In this document: positions 34,116-42,876 of the stretch, one piece after another
Layout: every line of letters begins with the position of its first letter
How positions within the stretch are numbered: position 1 is the stretch's first letter
Source: Mycobacterium yunnanensis
GTDB lineage: Bacteria; Actinomycetota; Actinomycetes; Mycobacteriales; Mycobacteriaceae
Assembly: GCF_025823185.1 (NCBI RefSeq)
Contig: NZ_JACKVK010000005.1
Coordinates: 1 to 64,000, forward strand
Length of the DNA: 64,000 nucleotides
Direction: 5' to 3'
Translations under genes and position numbers: made by a program
The notes under the pieces: model-generated
Told to the model about the DNA's origin: nothing
The model's database searches: none
The model's input: the letters and a program-made list of their open reading frames with translations, nothing else

Positions 34116-35108
34116 ATGTCCTCAGCTGCCGGTGCCGTCGCACGGTGGATCTCCCCTTTCCTCGCGGTCGCCGCCGTTGCCGCCACCGTGCTCGCCACGG
34201 ATCCAGTCCACGTCACCAGCGCGCCCGCGGTGCGGCTGGCCGCCGACGGCAACCCGCTGGCCACGTTGCCCTTCTACGTGAACCCGAACTCCAAGGCGAC
34301 GCGAGCAGCCAACGGCGCGGGCAGCCCCGAGCTGACCGCCATCGCGAACACACCCACCGCCTACTGGATGGACCACCTGTCCACCCCGGCCGTGGACGCC
34401 AAGTACATCGCCGACGCCCAAGCCGCCGGCACCATGCCGATCCTCGCGCTCTACGGGATTCCGCATCGCGACTGCGGCAGCTTCGCCGCGGGAGGATTCA
34501 GCTCGGCGGGCGCCTACCGCGGGTGGATCGACGCCGTGGCGGCCGACATCGGCGGCGGTCCTGCGGCGGTCATCCTCGAGCCCGACGCACTGGCCATGGC
34601 GGACTGCCTCTCCGGTGACCAGCGCCAGGAGCGCTTCGACCTGATGAGTTACGCGGTCGACACCCTAACCCGCAACCCTGGCACGGCGGTCTACGTCGAC
34701 GCCGGTCACTCCCGGTGGGTCAGCGCCGACGAGATGGCCGCGCGGCTCAACCAGGTCGGCATCGCCAAGGCCCGAGGCTTCAGCCTGAACACCGCCAACT
34801 TCTTCACCACCGGCGAGGAAACCGGCTACGGCGACGCCATCTCGGGCATGGTCGGCGGCAAGCCCTACGTCATCGACACGTCCCGCAACGGCAACGGACC
34901 CGTCGAGGGTGACCCGCTCTACTGGTGCAACCCGAGCGGCCGCGCGCTGGGTGCCGCTCCCACCGCCAACACCGGCAACGGCAACATCGACGCGTTCCTG
35001 TGGGTCAAGCGCCCCGGTGAATCCGACGGCTCGTGCCGCGGAGGGGCCGGCGCGGGCACTTTCGTCCCCCAGTACGCCATCGACCTGGCCCACAACGCGG
35101 GCCAGTAG
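34116..35108 (+). CDS. celA: Secreted GH6 endoglucanase (CelA1-like)
   Basis: 330 residues. Signal peptide or anchor at residues 5-40 (WISPFLAVAAVAATVLA), then the GH6 barrel: NPLATLPFYVNPNSKA, MPILALYGIPHRDCG, the acid Asp in VILEPDALAMADC, YVDAGHSRWV and the C-terminal loop DTSRNGNGP, ending LWVKRPGESDGSC and YAIDLAHNAG. It cleaves beta-1,4-glucan with inversion. No carbohydrate-binding module is attached. M. tuberculosis CelA1 (Rv0062) is the likely relative. The start is ATG 34116, with GTG 34113 directly before it as alternative. Confidence 0.92.
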   Translation: MSSAAGAVARWISPFLAVAAVAATVLATDPVHVTSAPAVRLAADGNPLATLPFYVNPNSKATRAANGAGSPELTAIANTPTAYWMDHLSTPAVDAKYIADAQAAGTMPILALYGIPHRDCGSFAAGGFSSAGAYRGWIDAVAADIGGGPAAVILEPDALAMADCLSGDQRQERFDLMSYAVDTLTRNPGTAVYVDAGHSRWVSADEMAARLNQVGIAKARGFSLNTANFFTTGEETGYGDAISGMVGGKPYVIDTSRNGNGPVEGDPLYWCNPSGRALGAAPTANTGNGNIDAFLWVKRPGESDGSCRGGAGAGTFVPQYAIDLAHNAGQ

Positions 35109-35111
35109 CAC

Positions 35112-35789
35112 TCAGGAGTCGGTGGAGCGCTCGGCTCGACGCTTCTCCTTCTCCGTGTCGGCGAGCTCTTCGAGCCGGTCGGCGTCGGCACGCTTGGCAC
35201 GGGCCGCATCCTGCTTCTGCCTGGCGTCGTCCAACGTGTCCTCGGCGGCGGCGGTCACCCGCTTCTCGACGGATTCGATGCGCTGCTCGTCGGCGCGCTT
35301 GGCGGCCTCGGCCTGCTTGGTCAGCCGAGCGGCGATGTCGTCGGCCTCCTTCTTGGTGGCCCCGGCTCGCCTCTGGGCGGCGTCGGCGGCGGCGCGCGTG
35401 CGCTTCTCCGCTGCGGCCGCGGCCTCGTCGACGCTCTGCTCCCGCTGCGCACGGGCATCCCGCACCTCGTCGACCACGTTCTCGCGCGACGCCCGCAGAT
35501 CTGCCTCGGCCCGCCGCAGCTCCTCGTTGGCCGCATCCTCCAGTCGAGCGGCGCGGGCCAGTTCGTCGCTGCGCTTGGCCAGCGAGGCTCCGGTGCGCTT
35601 GAGGCGGGCGTCGCCGAGCGCATTTCCGACGGTCGCGTCCAGCACGCCCAGCGAGCGTTCGTAGACGAGTCGGGCGGGCGCTTCGGCGTCCAGCCTGGAC
35701 ACGACGCGCTCCTCGATGAGTTGCAGTGGCAGGCGGACGAGTTGGTACTGCAACCGCAGGATGGTTCGGGGGATGGTCACGATGCTCAT
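35112..35789 (-). CDS. Coiled-coil protein of the mycobacterial stress type
   Basis: 225 residues. A conserved start MSIVTIPRTILRLQYQLVRL suggests an amphipathic anchor, after which nearly all of residues 65-225 is a charged Ala/Arg/Glu coiled coil (LAKRSDELARAARLEDAANE; ADRLEELADTEKEKRRAE). Relatives are mislabelled IF2-family factors because of compositional similarity. It follows the CsbD-like coiled-coil gene by 27 bp and the two are clearly one transcription unit. It probably contributes to envelope or desiccation stress resistance, but this is inference. Confidence 0.78.
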   Translation of the reverse strand: MSIVTIPRTILRLQYQLVRLPLQLIEERVVSRLDAEAPARLVYERSLGVLDATVGNALGDARLKRTGASLAKRSDELARAARLEDAANEELRRAEADLRASRENVVDEVRDARAQREQSVDEAAAAAEKRTRAAADAAQRRAGATKKEADDIAARLTKQAEAAKRADEQRIESVEKRVTAAAEDTLDDARQKQDAARAKRADADRLEELADTEKEKRRAERSTDS

Positions 35790-35816
35790 GTTCGGTCCTC
35801 GAAAGTCGTTCGTCGG

Positions 35817-36374
35817 TCAGGGAAGGTCGGCGTTGTCGGTGAGGCGGTCGGCCCGCTCCCTGGCGGCCTCGGCGGCGGCGCGAGTGGCCTCGGCATTCTC
35901 GACGGCAGCCTGATGCTCGTCGACGGCCTCGGTGGCCTCGCTGGCGGCGGCCCGGACGTCGACCCGCTCCTGAGCCTCGGCGCGCTGCACCTCGCGCTCG
36001 GCCTGGGCCTCGGCCTCGGCGGCGGCACGCTGCGCCTCCTGCTGGGCGGTACGTTCGGCGTCGGCCTTCTGCGCGGCTTGCTCCGTCACGATGGAACTCT
36101 CGACCGACGCGGTCCGTGCGTCGACGGCGATCCGCTCCTGGGCTCCCTCGAGCCTGGCCTCGGTGGCGAGTTCGCGGGCCTGCTCGGCCTCGGCGTCGGC
36201 AACGGCCTGGACGCTGTTGGCCTCCTTGCGTTCCCGAGCCTGCGTCTGTTCGAGCTGACCCTCGGCGGTCAGCGAATCGTTGCCCGTCATGGCCCCGGCG
36301 ATTTCCTTGGCCTTGCCCTTGACCGAGTCGATCAGACCCTTCCGGGCCTCGTCGGACATGTCGTGTTCACTCAT
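35817..36374 (-). CDS. CsbD-like protein with long coiled-coil tail
   Basis: 185 residues from ATG 36374. The first 50 residues match CsbD (DSVKGKAKEIAGAMTGNDSL, then TAEGQLEQTQARERK), the general-stress protein family under SigB in Bacillus. The rest is an Ala/Glu-rich coiled coil (AEAEQARELATEARLEGAQE and similar), unlike the usual 60-residue CsbD. Cytoplasmic, function unknown. First gene of a pair with the 225-residue coiled-coil protein. Confidence 0.82.
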   Translation of the reverse strand: MSEHDMSDEARKGLIDSVKGKAKEIAGAMTGNDSLTAEGQLEQTQARERKEANSVQAVADAEAEQARELATEARLEGAQERIAVDARTASVESSIVTEQAAQKADAERTAQQEAQRAAAEAEAQAEREVQRAEAQERVDVRAAASEATEAVDEHQAAVENAEATRAAAEAARERADRLTDNADLP

Positions 36375-36581
36375 GAAACTCCCTCGACCTCTCTGCGGTC
36401 TTCCGCGCGTGACGACGTGGGCCAGACGGCTCACGGGCTGCACATGCTCGGATCCGCCCCGGTTGAAACCCCTGCGGCGCGGGGGCGACCGTACCGCACC
36501 TGCCGACCGTGGCGCCGAGGCTCGAAACCCATTCGCACACAAGGACCTTCGGAGATCAGAGAGTCGCATGGGTGGGGCCAA

Positions 36582-36606
36582 GTTTGCGCGCCTGACGCCC
36601 GGGTAC
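36582..36606 (+). promoter_or_regulatory. SigF-like promoter of the Mn-catalase gene
   Basis: GTTT (36582-36585), 15 nt, GGGTAC (36601-36606): a single mismatch from GTTT-N15-17-GGGTAT. Predicted start near 36613, leaving a leader of about 205 nt that includes the 13-bp repeats. Confidence 0.65.
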
Positions 36607-36643
36607 ACGACCGACGGCAGGTGCTTCCAACACCGTGAGCATC

Positions 36644-36682
36644 ACCGGCCAATTCCACCGGCCAATTCCACCGGCCAATTCC
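36644..36682. repeat. 3 x 13-bp tandem repeat in the catalase leader
   Basis: Three exact copies of ACCGGCCAATTCC (36644-36656, 36657-36669, 36670-36682) followed by AC. In the predicted 5' untranslated leader of the Mn-catalase message; within each copy GGCC and AATT are palindromes. Confidence 0.9.
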
Positions 36683-36818
36683 ACTACGGGCTACCGCCCA
36701 CGTCACTGCCACGTCCGTGGCGACGCCTCTCGACCCATTCGCAGCTGAGCCGACCACCGGCGCAGTCGGCGGCGGTTCTGGCACGCGGATGACGGGCATG
36801 ACGACTGAGGAGAACCAG

Positions 36819-37754
36819 ATGTATCTGCACACCCAACAGTTGATCAACGAAATCGCCGTCGACGAGCCCGATCCGGCCGCGGCCAACGCCCTGCAGGAAG
36901 GTCTCGGCGGGCAGTTCGGCGAGATGCGCACGATGATGCAATACCTGTTCCAGAGCATCAACTTTCGCGGTGACCCGACGTCCAAGCCGTACAAGGATCT
37001 GATCCAGGGCGTCGGCACCGAGGAGATCAGCCACGTCGAACTGATCGGCACCACCATTTCGCGCCTGCTCGACGGGTCGCCTGCCTACCAGGGCAAGAAG
37101 GACGACCCGGTCGACCAGCCCGGCGCCAAGGGTGCGACCCCGCTGAAGATCGCGTTGGACACCAGCAACATCCACCACTACCTCGTCGGGGCTCAGGGCG
37201 CGCTCCCGGTCGACTCGGCGGGCAACCCGTGGAGCGGGTCCTACGTCTACAACAGTGGCAACCTCGTGCTGGACCTGTTGTACAACCTCATGCTGGAGTC
37301 GACGGGCCGACTGCAGAAGTGCCGCATCTACGAGATGACGGACAACAAGACGGCGCGCTCGACCATCGCCTACCTCATCGTCCGCGATCAGGCGCACGAA
37401 AGCGCGTTCGCCAAGGCCCTGGAGAGCCTTGGGGTCAATTGGGGTGCGGCACTGCCCATTCCAAAGACGAACGCCGAGCAGTTCCCCGAGGTCAAGAAGC
37501 TCGTCGACGCGGGTTTGCAGAGCATCCAGTACACCTTCAGCGCCGACGACGAAAGCCAGGCGGACAAGCTCTACCGGGGCGCGTCACCGTCCAACGACGA
37601 CACCGTGCTGAGCACCGCCGTCATGCCGGAGGGCTTCCCGATGACCATCGCCCCCGAACGACGCGAGGAGTTCGCGCCCGGCCTGGACACCGAATTGCTT
37701 ACCCTGATTCAGGCCACCGCCGAGGCCGAGATCGCCGCCAACGGCAAGGGGTAG
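36819..37754 (+). CDS. Manganese (non-haem) catalase
   Basis: 311 residues. ATG 36819 (MYLHTQQLINE) is chosen for the GAGGAG 6 bp ahead and because this is the standard N-terminus of the family. Dimanganese ligands by comparison with Lactobacillus Mn-catalase: Glu35 in GQFGEMRTMM, Glu69 and His72 in GTEEISHVEL, a Glu in YNLMLESTGRL, and His in VRDQAHESAF. It decomposes H2O2 using two Mn ions in the cytoplasm, insensitive to haem poisons. Two haem catalases are also in this window. SigF-like promoter and tandem repeat upstream. Confidence 0.95.
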   Translation: MYLHTQQLINEIAVDEPDPAAANALQEGLGGQFGEMRTMMQYLFQSINFRGDPTSKPYKDLIQGVGTEEISHVELIGTTISRLLDGSPAYQGKKDDPVDQPGAKGATPLKIALDTSNIHHYLVGAQGALPVDSAGNPWSGSYVYNSGNLVLDLLYNLMLESTGRLQKCRIYEMTDNKTARSTIAYLIVRDQAHESAFAKALESLGVNWGAALPIPKTNAEQFPEVKKLVDAGLQSIQYTFSADDESQADKLYRGASPSNDDTVLSTAVMPEGFPMTIAPERREEFAPGLDTELLTLIQATAEAEIAANGKG

Positions 37755-37836
37755 TCGAGCGCGGCGGGTGGTTCGGAGTCGAGGCCGGCCACCCGCCGTT
37801 CGGCGTGTCCAGCAGAGCACGGGAGGGTGACGGGTC

Positions 37837-38646
37837 GTGCCCGAAGGAGACACCGTCTACGTGCTGGCGCGGCGGCTCGACGACGCACTACGCGGGCGCA
37901 CGCTGACCCACGGCCGGCTGCGGGTGCCTCGGCACGCGACGGCCGACCTCGCCGGGCACACGGTGCTGGGCCACGAGACTCATGGCAAGCACCTCCTGAC
38001 CCGTTTCTCCGACGGCCTCACCCTGCACACGCACCTGATGATGTCGGGTTCGTGGACCGTGTCCCCGACCGGCCGATGGCTGCCGCGCACCGTCATGCCC
38101 GACGTCCGGGTGGTGCTGCGCACCGACGGCCCGGCGGCCTACGGCGTCGGGCTGCCCCGCGTCGACCTGTTGATGACGCGTGACGAAGCGCGGGCCGTCG
38201 GCCATCTCGGACCCGATCCGCTGCGCCCGGATTGGGATCTCGACGACGCCGTCCGGCGGGTGGGGGCCGACCCCACCCGACCCGTGGTGGCCGCGCTTCT
38301 CGACCAGCGGTGCGTGGCGGGGTTCGGCAACCTGTGGGCCAACGAGTTGTGCTTTCTGCGTGGCCTCGGACCGTGGACGCCGATCGCGGAGGTGGACGTC
38401 GTCGCGCTGCTCGAGCTCGGGGCCCGGGCACTGCGTCATTCGGCCACCACTGCGGGCGCGATGCAGGTGACGACCGGGTCGCGCCGCAAGGGCGAACAGC
38501 ATTGGGTGGCCGGCCGCGCCGGACGACCATGTCTGCGCTGCGGCACCACCGTTCGGGTCGTCGCCGAGGTGAGCGGCGATCCCGAGCGACGACGTACCTG
38601 GTGGTGCCCGACGTGTCAGCCAGGTCCGCCGTCCCCCGGCCGCTAG
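37837..38646 (+). CDS. nei2: Nei2-type DNA glycosylase/AP lyase (Fpg/Nei family)
   Basis: 269 residues, GTG start at 37837 so that the processed N-terminus is Pro-Glu-Gly, the catalytic Pro and Glu of the family. Helix-two-turn-helix region around LLDQRCVAGFGNLWANELCF, and a C-terminal zinc finger CLRCGTT...WWCPTCQ. It removes oxidised pyrimidines and cleaves the abasic strand. M. tuberculosis Nei2 (Rv3297) is the likely orthologue. Its stop shares CTAG with the stop of the convergent YihY gene. Confidence 0.9.
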   Translation: MPEGDTVYVLARRLDDALRGRTLTHGRLRVPRHATADLAGHTVLGHETHGKHLLTRFSDGLTLHTHLMMSGSWTVSPTGRWLPRTVMPDVRVVLRTDGPAAYGVGLPRVDLLMTRDEARAVGHLGPDPLRPDWDLDDAVRRVGADPTRPVVAALLDQRCVAGFGNLWANELCFLRGLGPWTPIAEVDVVALLELGARALRHSATTAGAMQVTTGSRRKGEQHWVAGRAGRPCLRCGTTVRVVAEVSGDPERRRTWWCPTCQPGPPSPGR

Positions 38647-39464
38647 CTCGCGGGTTCCCGCAGCGCCTCGTCCAGCACGACGGTCACCCGAAAACCGCAC
38701 AGCACCAGGATGTGCAGCACGAAGAGCCACAGCGCCAACGCCGAGACCGCCCCCACGATCGGCAGCCCACCGAAGGGCGCCGACCACTCGACCGGGATGG
38801 CCAGGAACAGGATGAAGCCCTGCAGGAACCCGGCGAGTATCGCGCCGGTCGAGAAGGCGCCGATCAGCAAGGCGCGCAGGGCGATTCGGCCCGGACCGAT
38901 CAGGCCGAACACCCCGACCAGCGCCGTCGACACGGTCACCCACACCACGTGGAAGGCCACCACGACGCCCCACACGAGTGACCATCCGCTGCCGGCGTAG
39001 AGCGGCCCGACGTACGGTGCGGCCACCAGCACGGCGAGCACCAGGAACGGGGCGACGGCCGCGACGCCGAGCAGGCCGGCCCGGCCGCGCCACCCGGTGA
39101 GGGTGTCGCGCGTCGAGGTCATCTGCACGAACGCACGGCGCAGCCCCTCGCCGTAGAGGCTGGCCGGGAACAACACCACCAGCGCCTGCACCCACGACAT
39201 CGACAGTGCGACCTCGGTCAGCTTGCGCAACGCCTCGGGGGTGCCGTGGCCCTGCGGCAGCCCGTCGACGCCGGCGTTCATCGCGGCGGTGACGGTCTCG
39301 GGCCCCACCAGCGCGCCGACGGCCCACAGCGACGCCAGCGCCAGCGGCACGAGGCCGATGACCCCGAAATAGGTGGCACCGGCCGCCCACAGCGCGAGAT
39401 CGCTGCCGGGAAAGGTCTTTCGCACCCCGGAGGCAAGTTCGCGGGCGCGGCTCGCCGCCGTCAC
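38643..39464 (-). CDS. YihY/BrkB-family inner-membrane protein
   Basis: 273 residues, GTG start at 39464. About six membrane helices, with the family features FPGSDLALWAAGATYFGVIG (N-terminal), PASLYGEGLRRAFVQM after the second helix, and GAFSTGAILAGFLQGFILF later. Function unknown; the family was once called ribonuclease BN. The gene start faces the CDP-alcohol transferase gene, 24 bp between starts. Confidence 0.82.
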   Translation of the reverse strand: MTAASRARELASGVRKTFPGSDLALWAAGATYFGVIGLVPLALASLWAVGALVGPETVTAAMNAGVDGLPQGHGTPEALRKLTEVALSMSWVQALVVLFPASLYGEGLRRAFVQMTSTRDTLTGWRGRAGLLGVAAVAPFLVLAVLVAAPYVGPLYAGSGWSLVWGVVVAFHVVWVTVSTALVGVFGLIGPGRIALRALLIGAFSTGAILAGFLQGFILFLAIPVEWSAPFGGLPIVGAVSALALWLFVLHILVLCGFRVTVVLDEALREPAS

Positions 39465-39488
39465 CGGGTGCCCTGGCAGTCTTGGCTC

Positions 39489-40175
39489 ATGGCGTCAGAG
39501 CGTTCCGACGAGGAGGACTGGGACGAGGAGTGGTCGGGTGTGCACGGCGGCGTGCGACCGTCGCCGGTCGTCCGCGGCTGGCTGCGCGTGATTCGGATGT
39601 TGGCATCCGGTCCGATTATCCGGGTCCCACCCGACGTCCTGTCCGTGGCGGGGGTGTTGGTGGTGGCCGGGGCGTTGGCGGCCGTCGTCGGGCCTGGCTG
39701 GCCCGCACTGGTGGTGCCGCTGGTCGTCCTCGCCGGCGTCCTGGACGGCCTCGACGGCGCGGTGGCGCTGCGCACCGGTCGTGCGCGTCCGCTGGGCGCG
39801 GTGGTCGACTCGGTCGCCGACCGGGTCGGCGACGTCCTGCTTGGGTGGATCCTTCTCGCGATCGGGGCGCCCATGCCGTGGGTGCTGGCCGCGGTGACGC
39901 TGGTGTTCCTGCTCGAATACGCCCGGGCCCGGGCGCAAGCGGTCGGCATGCCCGGCGTCGGCGCGGTGACCGTCGCCGAACGGCCGACCCGGCTGATCGT
40001 GGTGGCCATGGCCGCCGGCGGGGCCGCGGTGTGGCCGGCGGGAGTGCCTGCCCTTGGCTGGGGGTGGGGTCTCACCTTCGCCGTCACGTGGACCGCGATC
40101 GGCGTCGTCGGGCTGGCCCAGTTGCTGCCCGGGCTGCGGCGGACGGTTCCGCCGACGTTCCCGGGGCCCCGATGA
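39489..40175 (+). CDS. CDP-alcohol phosphatidyltransferase-family membrane protein
   Basis: 228 residues, ATG 39489. Six membrane helices and the catalytic signature, here LDGLDGAVALRTGRARPLGA followed by VVDSVADRVGD. The D-x2-D-G-x2-A-R...G-x3-D-x3-D motif keeps its four Asp but the Arg of AR is replaced by Leu, so either the motif is shifted or the enzyme is atypical. It would transfer an alcohol phosphate onto or from a CDP-linked lipid. The end overlaps the convergent desaturase gene by 92 bp. Confidence 0.78.
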   Translation: MASERSDEEDWDEEWSGVHGGVRPSPVVRGWLRVIRMLASGPIIRVPPDVLSVAGVLVVAGALAAVVGPGWPALVVPLVVLAGVLDGLDGAVALRTGRARPLGAVVDSVADRVGDVLLGWILLAIGAPMPWVLAAVTLVFLLEYARARAQAVGMPGVGAVTVAERPTRLIVVAMAAGGAAVWPAGVPALGWGWGLTFAVTWTAIGVVGLAQLLPGLRRTVPPTFPGPR

Positions 40176-41628
40176 GCGTGGCGACGATCTCGGCCGACAT
40201 CAGCACCAACGGGATTCCGCCGCCCGGGTGGGCCGATCCGCCGACCAGGTAGAGCCCCGGAATCGGGCTGCGGTTGGCGGGCCTGCGCAGTGCGGCCCGC
40301 GGTCCGTGCGAGGCGGTGCCGTAGATCGCGCCGCCCGGCGCTCCGGTGCGCCGTTCCAGGTCGGCGGGGGTGATGGTCTCGGTGAAGCGCACGCGCGGGC
40401 GCACGTCGGCGCCGCGGTCGGCCAGCACGTCGAGGACGCGGGCGGCGTAGCGCTCGCGCAACCCGGGGGCGTCCCAGTCGACCCCGCGCGCGGGGTCGTG
40501 GGCAGGTGCGTTGACCAAGACGAACCACCCTTCGGAGTCGTCGTCGGGACGCAGGGCCGGATCGTCGGGGGCGTGCACGTAGACGGTCGGATCCGGTACC
40601 GGCCGGGGACGGCGGCCGAAGATCGCGTCGAACTCGGCGTCGTAGTCGCGGGGGAAGAACACCCGGTGCGCCGGCGCTGGGTCGCGGCCGGACAGGCCGA
40701 GGAGGAGGACGAATCCGGCCATCGAGCGGGAGGTGCCCCGCAGCGACCGTCGCATCGCCCGGGTGCGATCGCGCGGCAGGAGCCGGTCGTAGAGCACGGC
40801 CGCGTCGGCGTTGCACACCACGGCGTCGGCGGGCACCTCCCGGCCCCCGACCCGCACGCCCGTAGCGCGTCCGCCGGCGGTGGTCACGGCCGCCACCTCG
40901 GCGCCGGTGTGGATTTCGACGCCGAGCTCGGCGCAGCGCGCCGCCACGGCGTCGACGATGCGTCGCAGCCCGCCCGCCACGTACCAGGCACCAAACTCCT
41001 GCTCGACGAACGACGTCACGGCGAGCACCGCGGGAGTGCGACGCGGGTCCGACCCGGAGTAGGTGGCGTAGCGGTTGAGCCACATTCGCATCCGGGCGTC
41101 GGGGAGCATTCGGCGGCCGAGTCCGTCGATCGTCAGCCAGGGCGCCACCGTCCGAAGGTCGGCCGGCCGAAGGCTCATCGCGGCCAACGCGGCAAGCGAA
41201 ATGGGTTGACGCAGAACTGGTTCGGCGACCAAGTCCCAGAGCCGGCGCGATCGTTCGTGCAACTGCCGCCACGACTCCCCGGCACCCGGCCCGAAGGCCT
41301 CGTCGAGGGCGGCGGGCACGGCGGCGGCGTCGTGCGGCATCGACAGTTCGGTGCCGTCGGCGAAGCGATAGGCGCTCGCAGGGTCGACGGCAGTCGGAGT
41401 CAGGCCGCCAGGGCCGCCGGTGTCGGCGAAGAGGCTCTCCAGGACGGCGGGCACGGTCAGCAGTGAGGGTCCGGTGTCGAAGACGAACCCGTCGCGCTCG
41501 AGCACGCCCAGCTTGCCGCCCACGGTGTCGGCGCTCTCGTAGACGCTGGTGCGGTGCCCGGCGGCCGCCAGCCGCGCAGCGGCGGCCAGCCCGCCCAGCC
41601 CGGCGCCGACGACGATGACGTGGCTCAT
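40084..41628 (-). CDS. CrtI/CrtD-type carotenoid desaturase
   Basis: 514 residues, ATG 41628. FAD-binding VIVVGAGLGGLAAAARL at residues 4-20, DTGPSLLTVP (phytoene-desaturase family), and the C-terminal FAD motif GLYLVGGSAHPGGGIPLVLM. No synthase or cyclase gene is nearby. The partners are a GT2 gene (4-bp ATGA overlap) and CruF, which favours a role on already formed carotenoid, such as 3',4'-desaturation (CrtD), over phytoene desaturation. The last 20 residues are low-complexity Arg/Ala and lie in the overlap with the transferase gene. Confidence 0.85.
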   Translation of the reverse strand: MSHVIVVGAGLGGLAAAARLAAAGHRTSVYESADTVGGKLGVLERDGFVFDTGPSLLTVPAVLESLFADTGGPGGLTPTAVDPASAYRFADGTELSMPHDAAAVPAALDEAFGPGAGESWRQLHERSRRLWDLVAEPVLRQPISLAALAAMSLRPADLRTVAPWLTIDGLGRRMLPDARMRMWLNRYATYSGSDPRRTPAVLAVTSFVEQEFGAWYVAGGLRRIVDAVAARCAELGVEIHTGAEVAAVTTAGGRATGVRVGGREVPADAVVCNADAAVLYDRLLPRDRTRAMRRSLRGTSRSMAGFVLLLGLSGRDPAPAHRVFFPRDYDAEFDAIFGRRPRPVPDPTVYVHAPDDPALRPDDDSEGWFVLVNAPAHDPARGVDWDAPGLRERYAARVLDVLADRGADVRPRVRFTETITPADLERRTGAPGGAIYGTASHGPRAALRRPANRSPIPGLYLVGGSAHPGGGIPLVLMSAEIVATLIGAPGTSAEPSAAARAATGPARRRRSRST

Positions 41629-42779
41629 ACCGCCCGGCCCTTCCACAGCAACGTGCCCCGCGCACGACCCACCCACGACGACGCCAGCAACCCGAGCAGA
41701 GCCAGTATCGAGAAGGGGTGGGCCAGGGAATCCAGAGAGTCCAGGGAGTTCAGGGCCGCCGGTGCGTCCCCGGGGCGACCGCCCCACCGTCGCGTCCACG
41801 ACCGGCCGGCGACGGCGGCGGCGTAGCCGAGCATGCCGGTGCGGGAGCCGGCCACCGCAGCGGCCGCCGGGACGACGTAGACGACGGTCAACGCCGTCGC
41901 TACGGCGAGCGCTCCGGCCGGGGAGCCGAAGGCCGCCCACAAGGACTTGCGGTAGCCGGCAGTCAGTTCGCGGCCGGTCGCGTACATGCGACACGTGGCC
42001 AGGGCGGATCCGTCGGCCAGGCCGGTCCGCCCGCCGGCCGCCCGCACGGCCCTGGCGAGGCCGATGTCGTCGAGCACCACACCGGCGACCGACTGCCATC
42101 CGCCGGCACGGCGCAGAATGTCGGCGTCCACCAGCAAGAATTGGCCGTTGGCTGCCGCCATCGACGGCCGGGAGGACCGCTCGGCGAGCCGCAGCGGCAA
42201 CGTCGTCGACCACGACCACACTTGCAGCGGCTGCACCAGCCGCCCCAGCAGACCCGTGGCGACCTGGCGCGGCCACGGGCACAGCAGGTCCAGCGGACGG
42301 GGACCGCGCAGGACGGCCACCGCGGCGGCGACGGCCGTCGGCGCCAAGACCACGTCGGCGTCGACGTAGACCAGGGTCTCTCCGCGCGCGGCGGCCGCCA
42401 GCTGGGCGCACGCGTGCGGCTTGCCCAGCCCGTCACCCGGAGGTGCGGTGCCTGCGATCACGCGCACTCGGGGATCGGCGCCGGCCACGGACCGGACCAC
42501 GTCGGCGGTGCCGTCGGTGGAGCCGTCGTCCAGCACCAGGATCTCGGCGTCCAGCACACCGCGCTGGGCCAGCAGCGAGGCGATGGTCGGCGCGATCCGG
42601 TGGGCCTCGTCGCGTGCCGGCACCAGCAACGACACCGGTCCGGTCACCGGGGGCGGGTCGAGTGGCGGTCGGCGGAGCAGTCGGAGGTTGACCGCCTGGT
42701 GCGCCGTTCCGAGGCAGGCCAGGGCTGATCCCGTCGCGACCAGAGCGCGCAGGGTTTTGACCGGACGTGCGTGGGGCAC
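41625..42779 (-). CDS. GT2 glycosyltransferase, carotenoid (CruG-like)
   Basis: 384 residues. N-terminal membrane segment, then GT-A domain: SLLVPARDEAHRIAPTIASL, ILVLDDGSTDGTADVV, LVYVDADVVLAP (metal site) and GVVLDDIGLARAVRAAGG. Three or so C-terminal helices (residues 270-365). An SLDSLDSLA repeat near 345 is a minor low-complexity patch. The operon with a desaturase and the divergent CruF suggest a carotenoid hydroxyl as acceptor. Stop overlaps the desaturase start. Confidence 0.82.
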   Translation of the reverse strand: MPHARPVKTLRALVATGSALACLGTAHQAVNLRLLRRPPLDPPPVTGPVSLLVPARDEAHRIAPTIASLLAQRGVLDAEILVLDDGSTDGTADVVRSVAGADPRVRVIAGTAPPGDGLGKPHACAQLAAAARGETLVYVDADVVLAPTAVAAAVAVLRGPRPLDLLCPWPRQVATGLLGRLVQPLQVWSWSTTLPLRLAERSSRPSMAAANGQFLLVDADILRRAGGWQSVAGVVLDDIGLARAVRAAGGRTGLADGSALATCRMYATGRELTAGYRKSLWAAFGSPAGALAVATALTVVYVVPAAAAVAGSRTGMLGYAAAVAGRSWTRRWGGRPGDAPAALNSLDSLDSLAHPFSILALLGLLASSWVGRARGTLLWKGRAV

Positions 42780-42876
42780 CTTCGAACCCTACGGACTCGC
42801 GTCCGACCGCAACGTCGTCGGGGCGCGGGTAACGTTGGCGTCTTCGCCCCTACGACTCTCGACGGTGGAGGTGCGC

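Larger units (their letters stand above)
36375..36818. other. 444-bp intergenic region between CsbD-like and Mn-catalase genes
   Basis: Longest non-coding stretch of the window. It contains a SigF-like promoter at 36582-36606 directed at the catalase, a 3 x 13-bp tandem repeat at 36644-36682, and about 200 bp of untranslated leader. No convincing promoter was found for the divergent CsbD-like gene and no small ORF with a ribosome site stands out. Confidence 0.7.

Noticed and set aside
36819..37754. Longer start for the Mn-catalase at 36717 or 36789
   Set aside because: The extra N-terminal residues are not family-like, whereas ATG 36819 has GAGGAG at good distance and gives the standard MYLHTQQL start.
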